Assembly (NCBI GenBank): GCA_035235625.1
Contig: CP141142.1
Span: forward strand, 33,366,995 to 33,430,994
Length of the DNA: 64,000 nucleotides
Direction: 5' to 3'
From: Saururus chinensis
Taxonomy: Eukaryota; Streptophyta; Magnoliopsida; Piperales; Saururaceae
The stretch's first letter is position 1; each line of letters begins with the position of its first letter. The translations under genes and the position numbers were made by a program. The notes under the pieces are model-generated. The model saw nothing but the letters and a program-made list of their open reading frames with translations, was not told the DNA's origin and did no database searches. Positions 1-13,295 of the stretch are shown here, piece after piece.

Positions 1-258
1 TGGCATTCTTTCCTTTCGATAGTAGAGCTAATTGAGATTTAATTAGTTCTATTCGTCAAGTGTAAGTGTAAGATAATAAACATAAAATTGTAAGTGTAAG
101 TAGTATGTATGTGGAAATGAGAGTTTGATAGGTTGTGTCTGGTTATATGTAAGGTGAAAACAAAAATTTGTAAGTTTGGAAAGCTCAGAGGAATTGTAGT
201 ACTCTAATTGAGATTGTATTTGTCTTCTCCTGGTTCTTGGTTTGCTAATGTCTTGCAG

Positions 259-394
259 AGCAGCTTTGGCGTGAACTTTTATGGTTCACTGATTTTGTTT
301 CTCCTACTGGGTATGAAAATACTCATGTTCACTTTGTCTCTAATCCTTAGGCACTCCAGGGACTTCTGTGGGACCTAGTTCAAGAGCTGCGTAG
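259..394 (+). CDS. Possible 3'-terminal exons of a gene entering from the left edge
   Basis: A tcttgcag acceptor at 251-258 opens a stretch that can be read in two frames. With a 66-nt intron (285-350, GT...AG) the reading SSFGVNFY joins GTPGTSVGPSSRAA and stops at 392-394. With donor 311 the intron is only 40 nt, short for a plant, and the frame would gain a hydrophobic segment. Unspliced, another frame runs to a TAG at 348-350. An AATAAA-like signal follows at about 477. I do not recognise the protein. Seen: splice-like signals and a stop. Inferred: that this is a real gene end. Transcript data would settle it. Confidence 0.3.
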
Positions 395-2968
395 CATTTG
401 AGGATACACTTTTTGGAGTGCAGGTCAATTTTTGACTTTATTGTTCATTGATTAAATTATGTCACAATCTGTTGTAAATAAATTTTGAAGTACATGTATT
501 AAGTGAGGTGAGCGCTTTTACATGTATAATTTTGGACTTGTACACGAACTGTATTATTACTTTCGACTGTTATGGAACTTGTACCCAACTACGCCTGGGA
601 AAATACATTGAAAGCCCATGGCCATGGCAAATTTTGTCTTTTGTTCATTATTCACGCCGGGGAATGAATGATCTACGAGCTTTGAATGTTTTATTGTTGT
701 TATATCTCTGTTTTGAATTGAAAAGAAAGTGTTGAGATGGATTTATTATAAATGAATGAGAATTATAAAAAAAATATTTTTCACAGGTTTCGTATTTTCG
801 TCAATTTTCACCAATTTACAGCCGTTATATTGCAGAATTTTTATTTAAATTTTATAAAATTTATTTTGAAAACCCCAGGCGTGACATGCACCCAATTCAT
901 TGTGTGCCATGGGATTGATATCTAATTATGCACGTATCACAAGATAGGCAGGCAAATCCAAACTCGCCTACCTTGTGAATAATACATGTTGGTTTGTGAA
1001 CTATATGTGTGACATAGATAAACTGAGAAAATTAAAGTGCCTCTAACTCACAATTAAGTTACAAGATTTATCTTCCCCCTTTTTATTCCAAATAAATACT
1101 GATTTTATTCAATTCAACATGCCTAATTCTAATATGTTCTAATGAGAATTTGCAATCAAATCACCAAGTAAACACACAAAATTTTTACATGAAAATCCAA
1201 CTAGGGAAAAATCACTGGACACTCTATCCAAATCAACTAGGCACTATGTAAACTTGAAATTAGAAAATTACTGATTACAAAGAATAAATACTTTTTTTTC
1301 TTCAAACGACTAGTTCTTCACACCACTATTGAATGCTAAATCAACTACTTTGTTGTTTACCAGAACTAGTTCGATATTCTCCAATTTGCGCTCTTTAATC
1401 AAAGTAGATGTTTCATCTTTTACTTTGGAATGAATCTTCTCTTCACTTTAATCTTCTTAGCAATAATCTTCATCAAATAACATACCTCACATGTGTTTGT
1501 ATGCTCTCATATCACCTCTAATCACTCTTTTAATTAAGGTAGATATTTTCTCACTCTAGGAGACTAATTCTCTCAAAACTCAATTAGAGCAACTCCACAC
1601 AAGCTCTCTATTTTTTTTAAGCCTTCCCTCTCCCTTTCATCTCGTTTTAAGCTTTTTTTATAGACTCCTATATATCAAAAGGAATATGACTCCAACTAAG
1701 AATCCAAAGCAAACAAGAAAAGCCTAAATTGGGCAATACTACAATCAATCAATCAATTACTCCATAGGGCAATTGATCAATCTTTGTTTCTATTCCTTAT
1801 GACTCTTCCATTGATCATTCTATCGACCACACGATCGATCAATAAACTCTCAGCTTCATTTTCTACAGTGAGTTTTCATGTGTCAATCAATATTTCACAT
1901 AATTGACCGATTGACCTCTAATGTTTCAAAATTTTTGCTACAGTTCTTAACCAATCAATCGTTCACAGAGGAGATCAATTGCTCTGAGCATATTTTTATT
2001 TTTCAATATCAAAACCCCCAATTCTCATCATTCCTTCACCTAAGGTAAAATTTACCTTAAAGTGTGTGAATGTGATATGTGTGCATATTTTTACCTGATG
2101 AAACACATATTTGAATCTTCCTTTTGTTCATCTTCAGAATTCAATCTTTGCACTTAAACTGATTTAAAAATACACATCAATGACATTATTTTGATAACAG
2201 AAATAAGTTAATACATGGCATGAGGACACTTATTTCTTACAATATGTGCAACTATAAAACATTGTGTATCTTAAAAACAATTGATTCATGACACAAGCAT
2301 ATTGATGTCGTCAGGTAAGGCTCGGCTCGAGTTTTGTTTAACTTAAAGGAGTCACTTGTCCATTTATAATAAAATAAAATTTATTTTCATAAGGTTTTAA
2401 TTAATTATCATAAAAAATACAAACAACATCTCCTATCCATAAAAAATTAAAGAATTAATACAAAAAATACAAATAAAATATATAAAATTAAAATTATAAT
2501 ATTAACAGCTTGGGTCGGGTCGGATCATATGAAAAATAATAGATTTCAAAAAGAAGTATGAAAAACACTTAAGCTAATATTTTAACCAATTATAAGGATG
2601 GAAGGTCATATTGGTATCATCACAAGTATCGATGACTATGGATATGGGTATCCGCCAATGATACACTTGATACACGTCGAAACGGCTATGAACCTCTAAT
2701 ATATATTAAAAATTGATAAAACATTATCATAACAATTCTCTTAAAGGCATAATAGAAAAAAAAAAGTTATAAATGAACATATCATACCAACATTAGTAAC
2801 ACATGTTGACTAGGTGGTTAAGTAAGTGATTCTTAGATGATGACCCCCTCATAACTCTTAGATGAGATGAGCCAGTGTTATGAATAAACTCAAATGTGGG
2901 CCAACCTTTCGTGTAGTACATTACACTCATCATAATAATGTATTAAAAATATAGGTCAAACAAACTAT
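395..2968. other. Gene-free AT-rich stretch
   Basis: I see no supported gene. Positions 780-889 resemble an LTR 3' end (separate entry). The stretch 1740-2000 carries many TTGATC/ATCGAT-like palindromes and half-sites, similar to those in the LTR-like repeats elsewhere. The 75-residue ORF at 508-735 has no recognisable domain and I treat it as chance. Confidence 0.6.
780..889 (+). repeat. LTR-like 3' terminus, copy A
   Basis: This stretch ends in CCCCAGGCGTGACA, a TG...CA-type terminus like that of many plant Ty3/gypsy LTRs. It matches 19735-19860 over about 110 bp (a conserved tttcgtatttt core, then tacagcc or tatagcc and gttatatt or attatatt). The other end of the LTR was not found and no primer-binding site follows, so a solo or truncated LTR is the likeliest reading. 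Confidence 0.35.
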
Positions 2969-2970
2969 TA

Positions 2971-3049
2971 CTCCCTCCATCCCATATTAAGTGTTCTAAA
3001 ATTATTTTATTTTAGAACCAAATAGGACACTTAATATGAGTCAAGAGAA
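2971..3049. mobile_element. Stowaway-like MITE
   Basis: The short hairpin element starts CTCCCTCCATCCCATATTAA and its other arm carries CACTTAATATG in inverted orientation. It is flanked by TA on both sides, the usual Stowaway (Tc1/mariner) target duplication. It is about 79 bp and has no coding capacity. Confidence 0.7.
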
Positions 3050-3169
3050 TATTATGTATAATCCCTTAAGTTAGATGTGTAAGTAACTACATAATTGTGG
3101 AGCTCAATATTTAGAAAAAAAATGTATGTAAATTATACGGATCCACCCGTATTGATTTTAATGAGATCA

Positions 3170-4337
<1,168 letters not shown>

Positions 4338-4415
<78 letters not shown>
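4338..4415. repeat. (TA)n microsatellite, about 78 bp
   Basis: Uninterrupted TA repeat immediately downstream of the second AGGGATGCC block. Confidence 0.97.
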
Positions 4416-4419
<4 letters not shown>

Positions 4420-5607
4420 CATGTATTTATAATTTTATTCAAAATATAAATATATTTGTATAATTTATTACATCCTTTCTATGGTATATGGTTCTAATGT
4501 GGGTACTAATGGGTCGAGCCAACTATTAGCCTTGTTTAAGCTCAACCCAAGCCCAATTTGAGCTTAGTATAGCCGACTCATTAAAAATAAGCATAATAAA
4601 GTCTTAAAAAATATGTATATAGAATATCTTAATAATTTGTAATTTTAGTGAGAAACCTATTCGAAAAAATTATTGTTGGCATCAACTATTTTTTTATTTT
4701 AATAATAAAAAATTTAAATAACTAAAATTAAGATCACTTTCTTCAAAATTTATAAAGAGAGAAACCGAGGATAGGTGCATGTGTGTGTATGTGTCATGTG
4801 CCCCAGTTGCATCATTGTAGCACAATTCTAATTGTGGCTTTATATAGGCAAAAAAGTCATAGGAGGAAGTCTAATAGGAAAATGATTTAAAATTGCCTTA
4901 AAATAAGAAACTGCATGTTATCCCGTTCGAATGCCCTAAATGCCCGTTTGAACTACTATACTATTTCTCCAATCTGTATAGTTTCATTCAGTTTAGTGTT
5001 TAGTTCTTGTTCAAGAAGCTAAGTCTGGTCATTGGATAGTCCATATTCCTGTTCAGTTTTCTACTATGTTCATTAAGCTATTTCTTCCCATCCATATAAA
5101 TTTTCAACTTGTTTGTAACTTTAAAAAGTTGTCCAATTCATTTTAAAGCATGTCAAGAGTGTATTGAATTATTCCGAACATCGTACAAGGGCCTTGATAA
5201 GCACACCTTGCCTACAAAACATAAAAACTTTGCATTTTAGACATGTAGAACATAAATAAAATCCCATTTTGATTCAAATGCATGCCTAAACTACGAATAA
5301 TTCACGAATTGGTTAATAATTAAATTAAAATATTAATATCTACCTTAATATTAGTAAACTATAATTAACCCTAAATTAAACTAATATTATACTAGAAAAT
5401 AAGGTAAATTAGCGTATAAAATAAATATATTTTACACTTATCCATCATGCATCCAACAACCTGATTTTGCTATAAAAAGGGATAGGGAATTCCAATTCAC
5501 CCCTCCCCTTCCCGTGTACCCATGAAATAAGATATCATGGAAAGATCACTTTCATTCTGATTCTATTGCATGAAAGCACAGGTGTATGTTGCTTTGATAT
5601 CGGCAAC
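4416..5607. other. Gene-free AT-rich stretch
   Basis: No gene is seen. Positions 4920-4955 hold CCCGTTCGAATGCCC and CCCGTTTGAAC, the TTCGAA-type motif that recurs in the LTR-like repeats. Confidence 0.6.
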
Positions 5608-5779
5608 ATTCTGTGAATGATGATTTATACCACTTTGAATTATTTATCAGATTCTGTGAATGATGATTTATCCCACTTTGAATTATTTATCAGATTCTGT
5701 GAATGATTATTTATCCAACTTTAAATCATTTATTGGATTCTTTGTATGATAATTTATACAATGATGTGAACAATTTACC
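5608..5779. repeat. 43-bp tandem repeat, about 4 units
   Basis: Units starting ATTCTGTGAATGATGATTTA begin at 5608, 5651 and 5694, and a diverged unit begins at 5737. The first three are nearly identical (single-base differences); the fourth has decayed. Confidence 0.9.
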
Positions 5780-6990
5780 AGATTTTGTGAAAGGTTGTTT
5801 TATATGACTTTTTGTACAAGAACTACATTTAGATTATGTTAGTCGGCAAAGATATTTTGAGTTATTTTAAGTCGACTTTCTTTGATTATGCTTTATGTTA
5901 TAGCATGTTAGTATAATTTAACTCTACTTACTAAGTATAAACGTACTTACCCACCCCTAGACACTACAATGATGATTTTAATGAAGATAGCCCATAGAAC
6001 GAAAGATCTACACTTTGGATTTACTTTGTCAAGTTCTTTTGATACGTATTAATTATATACATTTGTGCTACTTTGATTTTGTTAGGGCATGTTAAGCCAT
6101 AATCTATAAAATTTATAAATTTTGTAATTATGTAAAATTAATGAAAATTTATTCCTCTATACGTGGCTGATCTTGGCCCCCCTTTAATTATGAATTGATG
6201 GGATTCTAATTTTTAAGTTATTTAAAAAGTCGGGTTGCTACACCCACTTTTTTCAATTAATTTTTTTTGATAACTTAATATTTTATACTTTATTTTTGGA
6301 GAGGTCAAATATATAAAGAATTTAGATACATTTCAACATTATAAATAAATTTCAAACACTTTATGAGTTATTTTAGAAAATGAGAGTTGAAGAGAGAGCA
6401 TTGCAGCATTATAAGATACAAAACCAAAATCTTAAGAATCCCACAGAATTTACTAATTGACAATCAAATAAATTACAAAAGTAAGAGAGAAAAATTTAAG
6501 AGAATTTCTTTTTAATCTTTTCCACATTAGGTCATGTTATCATTAAAAAATAGGGTCGAGGTTGGGTTGTGTGGGTTATGTGGCTAAATCTCGACCTGAC
6601 CCTATTTCTAAAATAGGTAAAATTTTGAAACCCTGACATGATTCTTAATTAGGTCAGATTAGTTGCAGGCTACGCGAGTTAGAGTTGAATTTTCCTAGCC
6701 CTAGTTACAAAATGGGTATATTACTACACATGAAGTCTACTTTGCTCAAGTCCTATAAAAAAGGACATGTGGTATAGGACTCGCCTACCAATAGCTTACA
6801 TTCATTAGCCATTGTTTAAAAATTATCAAAATAGCCCTAAGATATAATGTATGACACAAAATGTCTCTTATGCTCGCATAATACATAAAATGACTATGCA
6901 CATAAACCTCTACATATGTGGCATGGATTATCTAAAATACCATCTTTTTGTTTTCTTATATATAACTTCACCAACCCATTGCTTCTTATT
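5780..6990. other. Gene-free stretch with possible LTR remnant
   Basis: Around 6225-6241 the text runs GTCGGGTTGCTACA, which resembles the 3' end of a plant Ty3/gypsy LTR. No primer-binding site follows and the 5' end was not found. At 6540-6710 there is a degenerate gggtcg/gggttgggtt repeat of the kind found in hAT-like MITEs. No gene is seen. Confidence 0.35.
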
Positions 6991-7258
6991 TTTAACAACT
7001 CAAGCTTCTACTCTGCCACCAACTCCTGCCTCTTCTACCAACTTCATTGTCTTCGGCATCAACTCCACTTCATCTAACTTCAACCTCACCTCCTCCTCCA
7101 CTATCACCTTCTCCTCCTCCCCTCTTTTGCCACCACCTCCTCCTCTTCTTTTTTCTTCCTCCCCTCCCCCTCCCTTTTCTCCTCCTCTTCCTCCTCCCTC
7201 CCTCATCTCCTCCTCTCTTTCATCTCCTCCTCAATCTCCTCTTCCTCCTTGAAATCTA
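6991..7258. repeat. Pyrimidine-rich low-complexity tract
   Basis: About 260 bp of CTC/CCT-rich sequence on the plus strand. The Ser/Pro/Leu-rich ORFs across it, and the Gly/Glu/Arg-rich ORF opposite, reflect composition rather than a gene. Confidence 0.85.
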
Positions 7259-8239
7259 ATAAAACTCACTCTTAATTGTGAGTAATTTAACATATTTATG
7301 AGAAATACTTTGTGTCCTAAGGCTATTTTGACAAAATCCTTAAAAACAAAGTCCACTTTCTTTGTTAACATAGCATTCGGTGCACAGTGCACTACTACTT
7401 AGTACTTACAAAGTAGACTACGTTTCTCTACAATCCAGTGACCATTTTCAGAACCGGAGGAGGCAAATAAGTGGCAAAACGCCCAATTTCTACCATCGCA
7501 GACAAAAATGTTACTTTCTGCTGACATTGGTGTTCCTCTTCAGGTTTTATCTCTCCAATTAACTGAATTCATGGCGTCAGATCCGTCCAGTTTACATGAA
7601 AACATGGTGCTTTTGAAAGTCATAAAGTTAAAAAAGGCTGCTCATGATTTCATTCTTCTTTATTTCAAAACAGTAAAAGATCAGTTACAGATACCTTCTA
7701 CTAGGAGAGTCATATATGCTAAGCTTCAGCTGCAATTATATTCTGGTTCAGTCCTATGTAGCCGATCCCCTGTTTCCAGCTTTCCCATCCCGATTTCACT
7801 CTTCATGTTTGGTACCGCTTAATTGCCGATTATCGTTCTCTCTTTTACTTTGTGAGAAAAAATTGATTGGCGACCAAACGTTAATGAAGAAAGAAGGATG
7901 GCGGCCAAGTATTTATGTCAAATGGCAAGCTTCTTTAGTATGACACAGCAGCACCGTATTTCTGTTTTGCCCATTCTGAAGCGAAATGTGGAAGCGAAGT
8001 TTAGGAAACAAAAACTACAATCATCTGCTCAAGTCATCAAATTCCCCGTTTGACAGAGTTCGAACTCATATCAAGTTTGCATATAAATACTTCTATTTCC
8101 TTGCCCCTAATCAGCCACACCGAGTCTACTTTGGTCATCTTAAAAATAAACGCTCCACATTCGTTAAGCTCGGACTCTTCAAAGAGGAAAAAGAAAAAGA
8201 AAAAACACGTTACCCTGAAAAATCAAAAGGTACATAATG
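7259..8239. other. No recognisable gene; several short ORFs
   Basis: Overlapping ORFs of 60-104 codons lie here, the longest at 7508-7822. None shows a domain I recognise, and no clear exon pattern emerges. It could be a decayed gene fragment. Confidence 0.4.
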
Positions 8240-8257
8240 TTTTTTACCAAGGTGCTC

Positions 8258-8450
8258 TTGGTGGGATGGCGTAGCGGCCCTCGACCATGCCTCTCTAAGT
8301 TCAAAGTTTCAAACCTCTAGCCATCTCACCAAGTTCGAACCCCACTCTCTAGGTTACCTATAGGGACCATATCCCAACTCATATATTGGTGCTATGACCT
8401 ATCATAGGGGTCGGGTCCTGCCTTTATAGTTTATTAAAGTTATAATTTAA
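8258..8450 (+). mobile_element. Candidate tRNA-derived SINE
   Basis: GGTGGGATGGCGTAGCGG at about 8258 resembles a pol III A box (TGGCGTAGCGG), and AGTTCGAACCCC at about 8332 resembles a B box. The spacing of about 68 bp is wider than in a tRNA, although a weaker B-box-like site lies between. A tRNA-unrelated tail and an AT-rich 3' end follow. No target-site duplication was confirmed. Confidence 0.35.
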
Positions 8451-8784
8451 TTATTATTAATAAGAATAATTTAGGGGTTTTAGACATTAACTACAAAATT
8501 TTTTATTAATTTGTCATTAACTTCAAAAATTTTATTTAAACAAAAATACCCCCAGCCACCCTCTTTTTCTTCTTCCATTCTCATTCTATCGTCCTTATTT
8601 CCATCTCTGTTCACCTCACCTCCCCACCGCCACCCGCCGAATAATCTCTTCACTGCAGTTTTTATCGCCCGCCGCCTCCACCTTTTGATCGCATTGCCCC
8701 ACCTCTTCTCATCTCTGCCAAACCGCCCCGCTTATGCCTTGCTCCCCCACTCTCCTTTCCCTCTTCGTTCACCTCACCTCACGT

Positions 8785-9180
8785 CGCCGGCCGAAGCGGC
8801 AGTGAAGGTGCTTCATCTTTTTGACAACGCCTTGGAGGTCGAGCCAGTTGAGGGTTAGGAAAAAGTCGCCCACGTTAAAGATGCCAACTAAAACCATCAG
8901 CTCCATCACCATCTCCTTGAAGTCGCCCGCCTCCTTCCCTTTCTTTGAACACCCTCCTCCCTAGCATCATCTTGCCAAGGGTGTTGGTGGTATAAACTTT
9001 GAGTAGATTACCGAGGTTGATAGCCTAGCCAGTGGCGGCACAATGAGAGAGGGATACGACGAGGGTGGCAACCTCGTCCTCCTGACTGTGGCAAAGTCGT
9101 TGAGGGCCTTGGCGGGGAGGGGGGGCGAGGCCAAGGTAGAGGAGGTTGGGTCGACGGTGGCCAAAGAGGTGGCCCCTGAA
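8785..9180 (-). pseudogene. CYP75B (flavonoid 3'-hydroxylase)-like P450 fragment
   Basis: Intact CYP75B enzymes are ER-bound P450s that hydroxylate the 3' position of the flavonoid B ring. On the minus strand, reading down from about 9118, the fragments KALNDFATVR, NLGNLLKVYTTNTLGKMML, GRRVF, then DFKEMVMELMVLVGIFNVGD and WLDLQGVVKKMKHLH appear in family order. They match the region between helix C and about helix G of flavonoid 3'-hydroxylases. It is a relic: the reading frame changes at least twice, a TAG interrupts it near 9028, and the N-terminal anchor, I-helix, ExxR and heme-cysteine regions are missing. The frame upstream of 9135 is ambiguous. It lies in a GC-rich island (8560-9250) surrounded by repeats, as expected of a fragment captured by a transposon or left from a broken gene. 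CYP75A (3',5'-hydroxylase) cannot be fully excluded. Confidence 0.8.
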
Positions 9181-9240
9181 GGTACAGAGGAGGTAGCTGA
9201 GGACGGCCCAGGAAGAGGGAGGAAATCCATAAAAGAAAGA

Positions 9241-11687
9241 GAAATGAAGAATTAAAAATATGAAAGAAGGTAAAAGGAAGAAGGAATAATGTAACAGAGA
9301 AGAAGGGTAAATTTGTAAAAAAAATATTAAGTCAACTTTAAATGAATCTCACAGGCTTTACAGATAAAGTCTACTTGTGGGAGCATACAGCAGTTTTTTC
9401 AATAATTTAATAAATTTAAATTTTTATTCTTATTAAACTTAGGCTAATGTTGGGAGTGTATTATAATTAAAAGTTCTATTAATATTAAGATTATGATTCT
9501 CAAATGCCTATAAATATGTAATATTCATAAGTCCTATTTCAGAATTTAGAAATCAAATTTCAAAGTTGGTTTAATTTAATTATCTTTTAATTATTTCTTT
9601 GTCTCTCTTTAATTTAATTTGTGTAGACATAACTTGGTATCACAACGTTTAATTTTGGACCCTACTAATCAAGCCCTAAAGACTTGAAAATCCTTTTGTT
9701 GTTGTTGTTATTATTATTATTATTATATAATTTTCTATTTGAACAAGCCCATTTGCTCTATAATGTGTCTAATTTCAAAACTGTAATAATCATAAGCAAT
9801 GAAACCTTATATTTTTATGAGAGAACCGACAGCATGCCCCGGACTCATATAGGCTGCACCAGGTTTTTATCACCCGCCCACCCCCTCGTAGGACACAAGC
9901 TATGGGACCGCATCATATTAACTTTTTTTCCTTTTTATAGAACTTAACCCAACGAAGCCGACTCATATTAACCAAGTTCCTTTATTCCGCTGGTAGGCAA
10001 GCCAGCCTAATCACCGGCTCTTTTTTAGCGCCTAATTTTGTTTTCTGATTGATACGATTACCATCAATGCCATGAAAATCCCATCTTTTGCTATCTTCGA
10101 GATTGGGGAGGGATCCCACTTGTTTTCCGGCACCGAATAGGCCAGAAGATGATCACAACCCAACACTCGCACGCCTCAAAATTAACATCAACTTCAATCC
10201 ATTGCTGCGTCTTTATCCATCTCTTTCACTTTCTTTTCTTTGAAAAAAATCATTTTTCCTCTCCCACTCATCTCTTTTATATCATTCATGATGCCCCGGA
10301 ACATCTACATGATGGAACTCTCTGCTTTTGCGGATAATCGAATTGATTCTGTGGGCACAGAAAAGGTGAAAAAAGAAAAAGAGTTTTTCGTGTTATAGCA
10401 CGGTCCATTGCACTGTACCATTTCAAATGAATGGAAATCCATTGACCTGATCAAGGAAGCCCCATCTAAATAAATGCCTAATAGCAACGTACCTCCAGAG
10501 TGGAAGATTTTGCAATTTTTTATCTGTTTCTTATGTTTATGCTCTGCTTTATATTATAACGCACTTTTGCTTTCCACAGCCTCTCTCTTCTCTTTTTTAC
10601 TTGTAGCAGCCTTCTTTTTGTCCTCCCTCCCCTTTGTCAGTGTTCTTTTAAGAAAAAACAAGAATACAACAAAAAAACCTCACCTCCTCCTATACAATCC
10701 AAAACAAATTTCAGTTGGAGGTTTCGTTGGAAAGATTTGTTAAGTTTTTCTTGTATGAAAAGGGATACAACTAGGGTTGGATATAGTAGAAAACCCGACC
10801 TAACCTTAATGGGACTAATTTGGGTTATCAATTTAAACCTAAAAATTATTCTTGTCAGACTCCAAGGTTTTAGATGATCCAACCTGTTTTATCCCAACTA
10901 AGGCTTTAAATATTAAATTTATTTATATTAATAATAATTCTTAAAATTTTATTAATAGGTAAGAAATAAGGCTAAATAATTAATAATTAAATATTTTTAA
11001 AATATAAAAAATTTGTTCTAAATAGGTCGGTTCGGTTTGGGTTGGATTTAGATTAATATTTCGGGTTTGGTAAAACCCAACGTAAATTTGAGCCGTGGCA
11101 TCACTACAATGTAAAGAACTCGAAAACTAATATGCGAAATTGGACTTTTCAATTACAGCCCTTCTTTAACTAAACAGTTTTACCGTGTATTAGATTAGAT
11201 GTGGCCTCTGTGCGCTATCCCGGACTGTACTAAAGAGTTCATATACATGGTGGCTTTCTACTTCCCAACATCTAATCCCGGTAAGTATGAGTAGAAGAAA
11301 AATGATAATAACCCAAAGAATCTGCCCAATAAGCCCTCCCAACTGAATTTAGTTGAATAGCACATATAGACTTTTGTGCAAGATACATATACAGATATTG
11401 GACACAGATACGATGCAATATGGGTGGGGTATGATGATACGATAATTTTAAAAAATCAAGATATGATATGAGGGGATACATATATTAAATATTAATTTTT
11501 TATATATTTTTAACTAGAGCTCGGCATATTGCAAACTGAGGCAGTTTCACGTGGCTGCCACTTCCAACCAATACAACCCATGTGTCAGCATAGTTTCATT
11601 TTTTCAATCAATAACCAACTTAACTCCAGTGACTTCAATTAATCCGTGGTGCCAATTTGTTACAACAACTAAACGCGCTTGCCACCC
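9241..11687. other. Gene-free stretch
   Basis: No supported gene. A short (TTA)n run lies at about 9706-9726. At 10770-11105 there is a degenerate copy of the aacccgacc...gggtttgg repeat that also occurs at 32910-33245. Small ORFs have no recognisable domains. Confidence 0.6.
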
Positions 11688-11797
11688 AATAATTTGGCAG
11701 AGAAGACAGCAAGAACCACATGCACATATAAAAGCCTAGCGGAATAATTTGGCAGAGAAGACAGCAAGAACCACATGCACATATAAAAGCCTAGCGG
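11688..11797. repeat. Exact 55-bp tandem duplication
   Basis: The 55-bp unit beginning AATAATTTGGCAGAGAAGAC occupies 11688-11742 and is repeated without change at 11743-11797. Identity implies a recent event or recent conversion. Confidence 0.95.
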
Positions 11798-11904
11798 AAC
11801 AGCTAATGAAACATATGGGTAGGACCAAACACACAACAAGAATTTGACATAAATTCCATGTACCAAACTATCCTGTCACTCTGAGCAAGATAATATAGAC
11901 AGAC

Positions 11905-12785
11905 GATGAGAACAACACTCGTGGTTTTTAACTAGGATTCGTAATCTGTCGACAGAGGAAATTTTCTTCACACGGTCTTGAAGGATGGCTTTTGTTTTTC
12001 TTGGATTAAAAGGTCTCAGAATCTCTTGCATTTATCATTGCAAACAGGTACATATTGCCTAATTACTTGTAACAACCCAACAAATAAGTTCCAATTTCAA
12101 GGCCCGTTGGCTTCACGCATGTCTTTACCAACCAGCGTTATGACTCCTAGTTATAAGTCAACAGGATAACAGAGAAACCTGTCTCGTGCCGGAGGAAAGA
12201 GGCAAGAGATTCTAACCAACTATTTAAGTTTTTCGTTGTCAGATATAGTTATTGCGGCTATAACAACTAGATATTCAGCTTATCTAGCTCTCAGCAGCGC
12301 CAAACAATCTACTTCTCCTCAAAACTGTTGGTGTTTCAAATATCAGGAGGATTCCAGCTCAGCTGTCGAAAACAACACTCGCAGTGGTTTTCGATTAGGA
12401 TTCACAATATGCGCACTATCGAAAGAAGAAAATTTGCCCACACGGTACTGTATGGGTTGCCTATGTTTTCCTGGATTAAAAGGTCCCAGAAGCACATTTC
12501 CGACCAGATCATCTAATAGTTTTCATTAGATACAGGTACATAATCCAACCACTCATAACAACCCAACAAAGAACTTGAATTTCAACGCTAATTTGTTTGA
12601 TGCATGATCTTCACCAACCAGAGTCATCAACTATTACAGATACTTCAACAAAAGAAACGGAGAAACTATCCAGTTCCAGAGGAAAGACGCAAAAGACTAT
12701 TATCACACTTTTAAGTTTTTCCTCTATGATAAGATATAGTTTTTCCGGCTATAAGAACAAGATATTCAACGTATCTAGCTTATAA
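11905..12785. repeat. About 450-bp imperfect direct repeat, two copies
   Basis: Copy 1 (about 11905-12290) and copy 2 (about 12369-12785) share, in order: aacaacactcg, taggattc, cacacggt, TGGATTAAAAGGTC, CAGGTACATA, aacaacccaacaaa, gaggaaag and ctagatattcaac- or agatattcagc-like ends. Both lie downstream of the minus-strand FkbM gene. I see no coding potential. Confidence 0.75.
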
Positions 12786-13295
12786 TAAACAAAATAAAAT
12801 GTATTCACTGCTGCCAGTAGGGTCATCCACTACAACCAACAGCTACCCAAATAAAGACAGCCATCATACAGCCCTGCTAACAGACTAGATGACATAATTG
12901 TGGTCCACACACCAGGCAATTCTACACAGCTCATATGACAGCCCCAAGCCTTCACACATGTGACTCCAGCAACCACTTCTGTCTTTCTAAAATAGAATTG
13001 ATCACCTATAATTCAAAGTCCAGACTGCAGAAAGGAACGGCAACTAACAAGCACAAACAAACTAGATGCCAAGCAAATCAAGAAGCTACTAACCACAATC
13101 AGTACAATTGCTTAAGTTTGTTATTTTTGGATAGATTGTGATTAAAATGTAAAAGTAAATTACAGAAAAAGAATTCCAAGCACTAAAGAGTGCAATTTTA
13201 TCCTCTAAAAAACGGAAAAAAGGATCTATAAGGAAATTCAGAACTCTTACAGATTGTGTTGCTTTAACGTATCTCCTTAACAATATCACAAGAAA
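12786..13295. other. Downstream flank of the FkbM-domain gene
   Basis: No separate gene is seen. The part next to 13295 probably contains the 3' UTR of the minus-strand gene. I could not place a polyadenylation site with confidence. Confidence 0.5.

Noticed and set aside
6851-7259. Ser/Pro-rich 133- and 70-codon ORFs
   Set aside because: Low-complexity CTC/CCT tract.
8258-8345. A functional tRNA gene
   Set aside because: The A-box to B-box distance is too long and no cloverleaf could be drawn. At most it is a SINE head.
8511-8858. 115-residue plus-strand ORF
   Set aside because: Pyrimidine-rich composition. Its end overlaps the minus-strand P450 relic, which explains the GC content better.
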